Assembly (NCBI RefSeq): GCF_001039355.2 | Contig: NW_019775865.1 | Location: 1 to 62,000 of the forward strand | Direction of reading: 5' to 3' | Source of the DNA: Lingula anatina | Lineage: Eukaryota > Brachiopoda > Lingulata > Lingulida > Lingulidae | Length of the DNA: 62,000 bases | Shown: positions 61,997 to 62,000 of the stretch, in pieces | How the letters are laid out: every line of letters starts with the position of its first letter | Position numbering within the stretch: the stretch's first letter is position 1 | The notes under the pieces: model-generated | The model's database searches: none | Told to the model about the DNA's origin: nothing | Seen by the model: the letters and a program-made list of their open reading frames with translations, nothing else | Program-made: the position numbers and the translations under genes

Positions 61997-62000
61997 GTAA

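Overview
The window is animal nuclear DNA. It is AT-rich, the genes are split into small exons with GT-AG introns, and there are microsatellites, short foldback transposons and one non-LTR retrotransposon. The gene set (TUT4/7, Tctex1-domain protein, Rab3, GT92, MED18, CKAP5) and the repeat style, including AGGTCA-rich short repeats, suggest a marine invertebrate, probably a lophotrochozoan such as a mollusc. That placement is inference. Nothing looks bacterial or viral. There are four single-N gaps (26064, 30666, 41613, 44753), so this is a draft assembly.

Layout. 99-9671 (+): the 3' part of a TUT4/TUT7-type terminal uridylyltransferase, in 22 exons, with an inactive and then an active nucleotidyltransferase module, two CCHC zinc knuckles and a Q-rich tail. 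11248-13800 (+): a Tctex1-domain (dynein light chain family) gene with a TATA box and a non-coding first exon. 14495-20420 (+): a polytopic membrane protein of 852 aa that I do not recognise, with a CRE-like promoter site and a spliced uORF. 23670-40201 (-): Rab3, with three tandem 125-nt versions of exon 3, each keeping the same phase and the NKxD motif. Inside Rab3 intron 1, on the opposite strand, lies a GT92 glycosyltransferase gene (33503-36577). A block of about 4.5-4.8 kb holding Rab3 exon 2 and GT92 exon 1 is present twice (26065-30536 and 30667-35464), separated by single-N gaps. It is either a real tandem duplication or unmerged haplotypes.

47.8-48.2 kb holds a truncated GT92 pseudogene. 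50104-51915 (-) is a complete MED18 gene with a GC-AG intron. At 52.5 kb a CRE/CCAAT/E-box cluster may be a shared promoter for MED18 (-) and CKAP5 (+). 54194-57524 (-) is a nearly full-length RTE-like LINE inserted into a palindromic MITE. 58972-61996 (+) holds the first five coding exons of CKAP5/XMAP215 (TOG1), which runs off the right edge.

The genes are not a functional cluster. They cover RNA uridylation, dynein cargo or cilia, synaptic vesicle release, glycosylation, Mediator transcription and microtubule growth. The most interesting observation is the triple exon 3 of Rab3, which could give three Rab3 isoforms differing in the alpha3/beta5 effector-contact loop from a single gene. Exon joins were chosen by splice consensus and reading phase. 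Each complete or window-limited coding sum is a multiple of three after phase correction.
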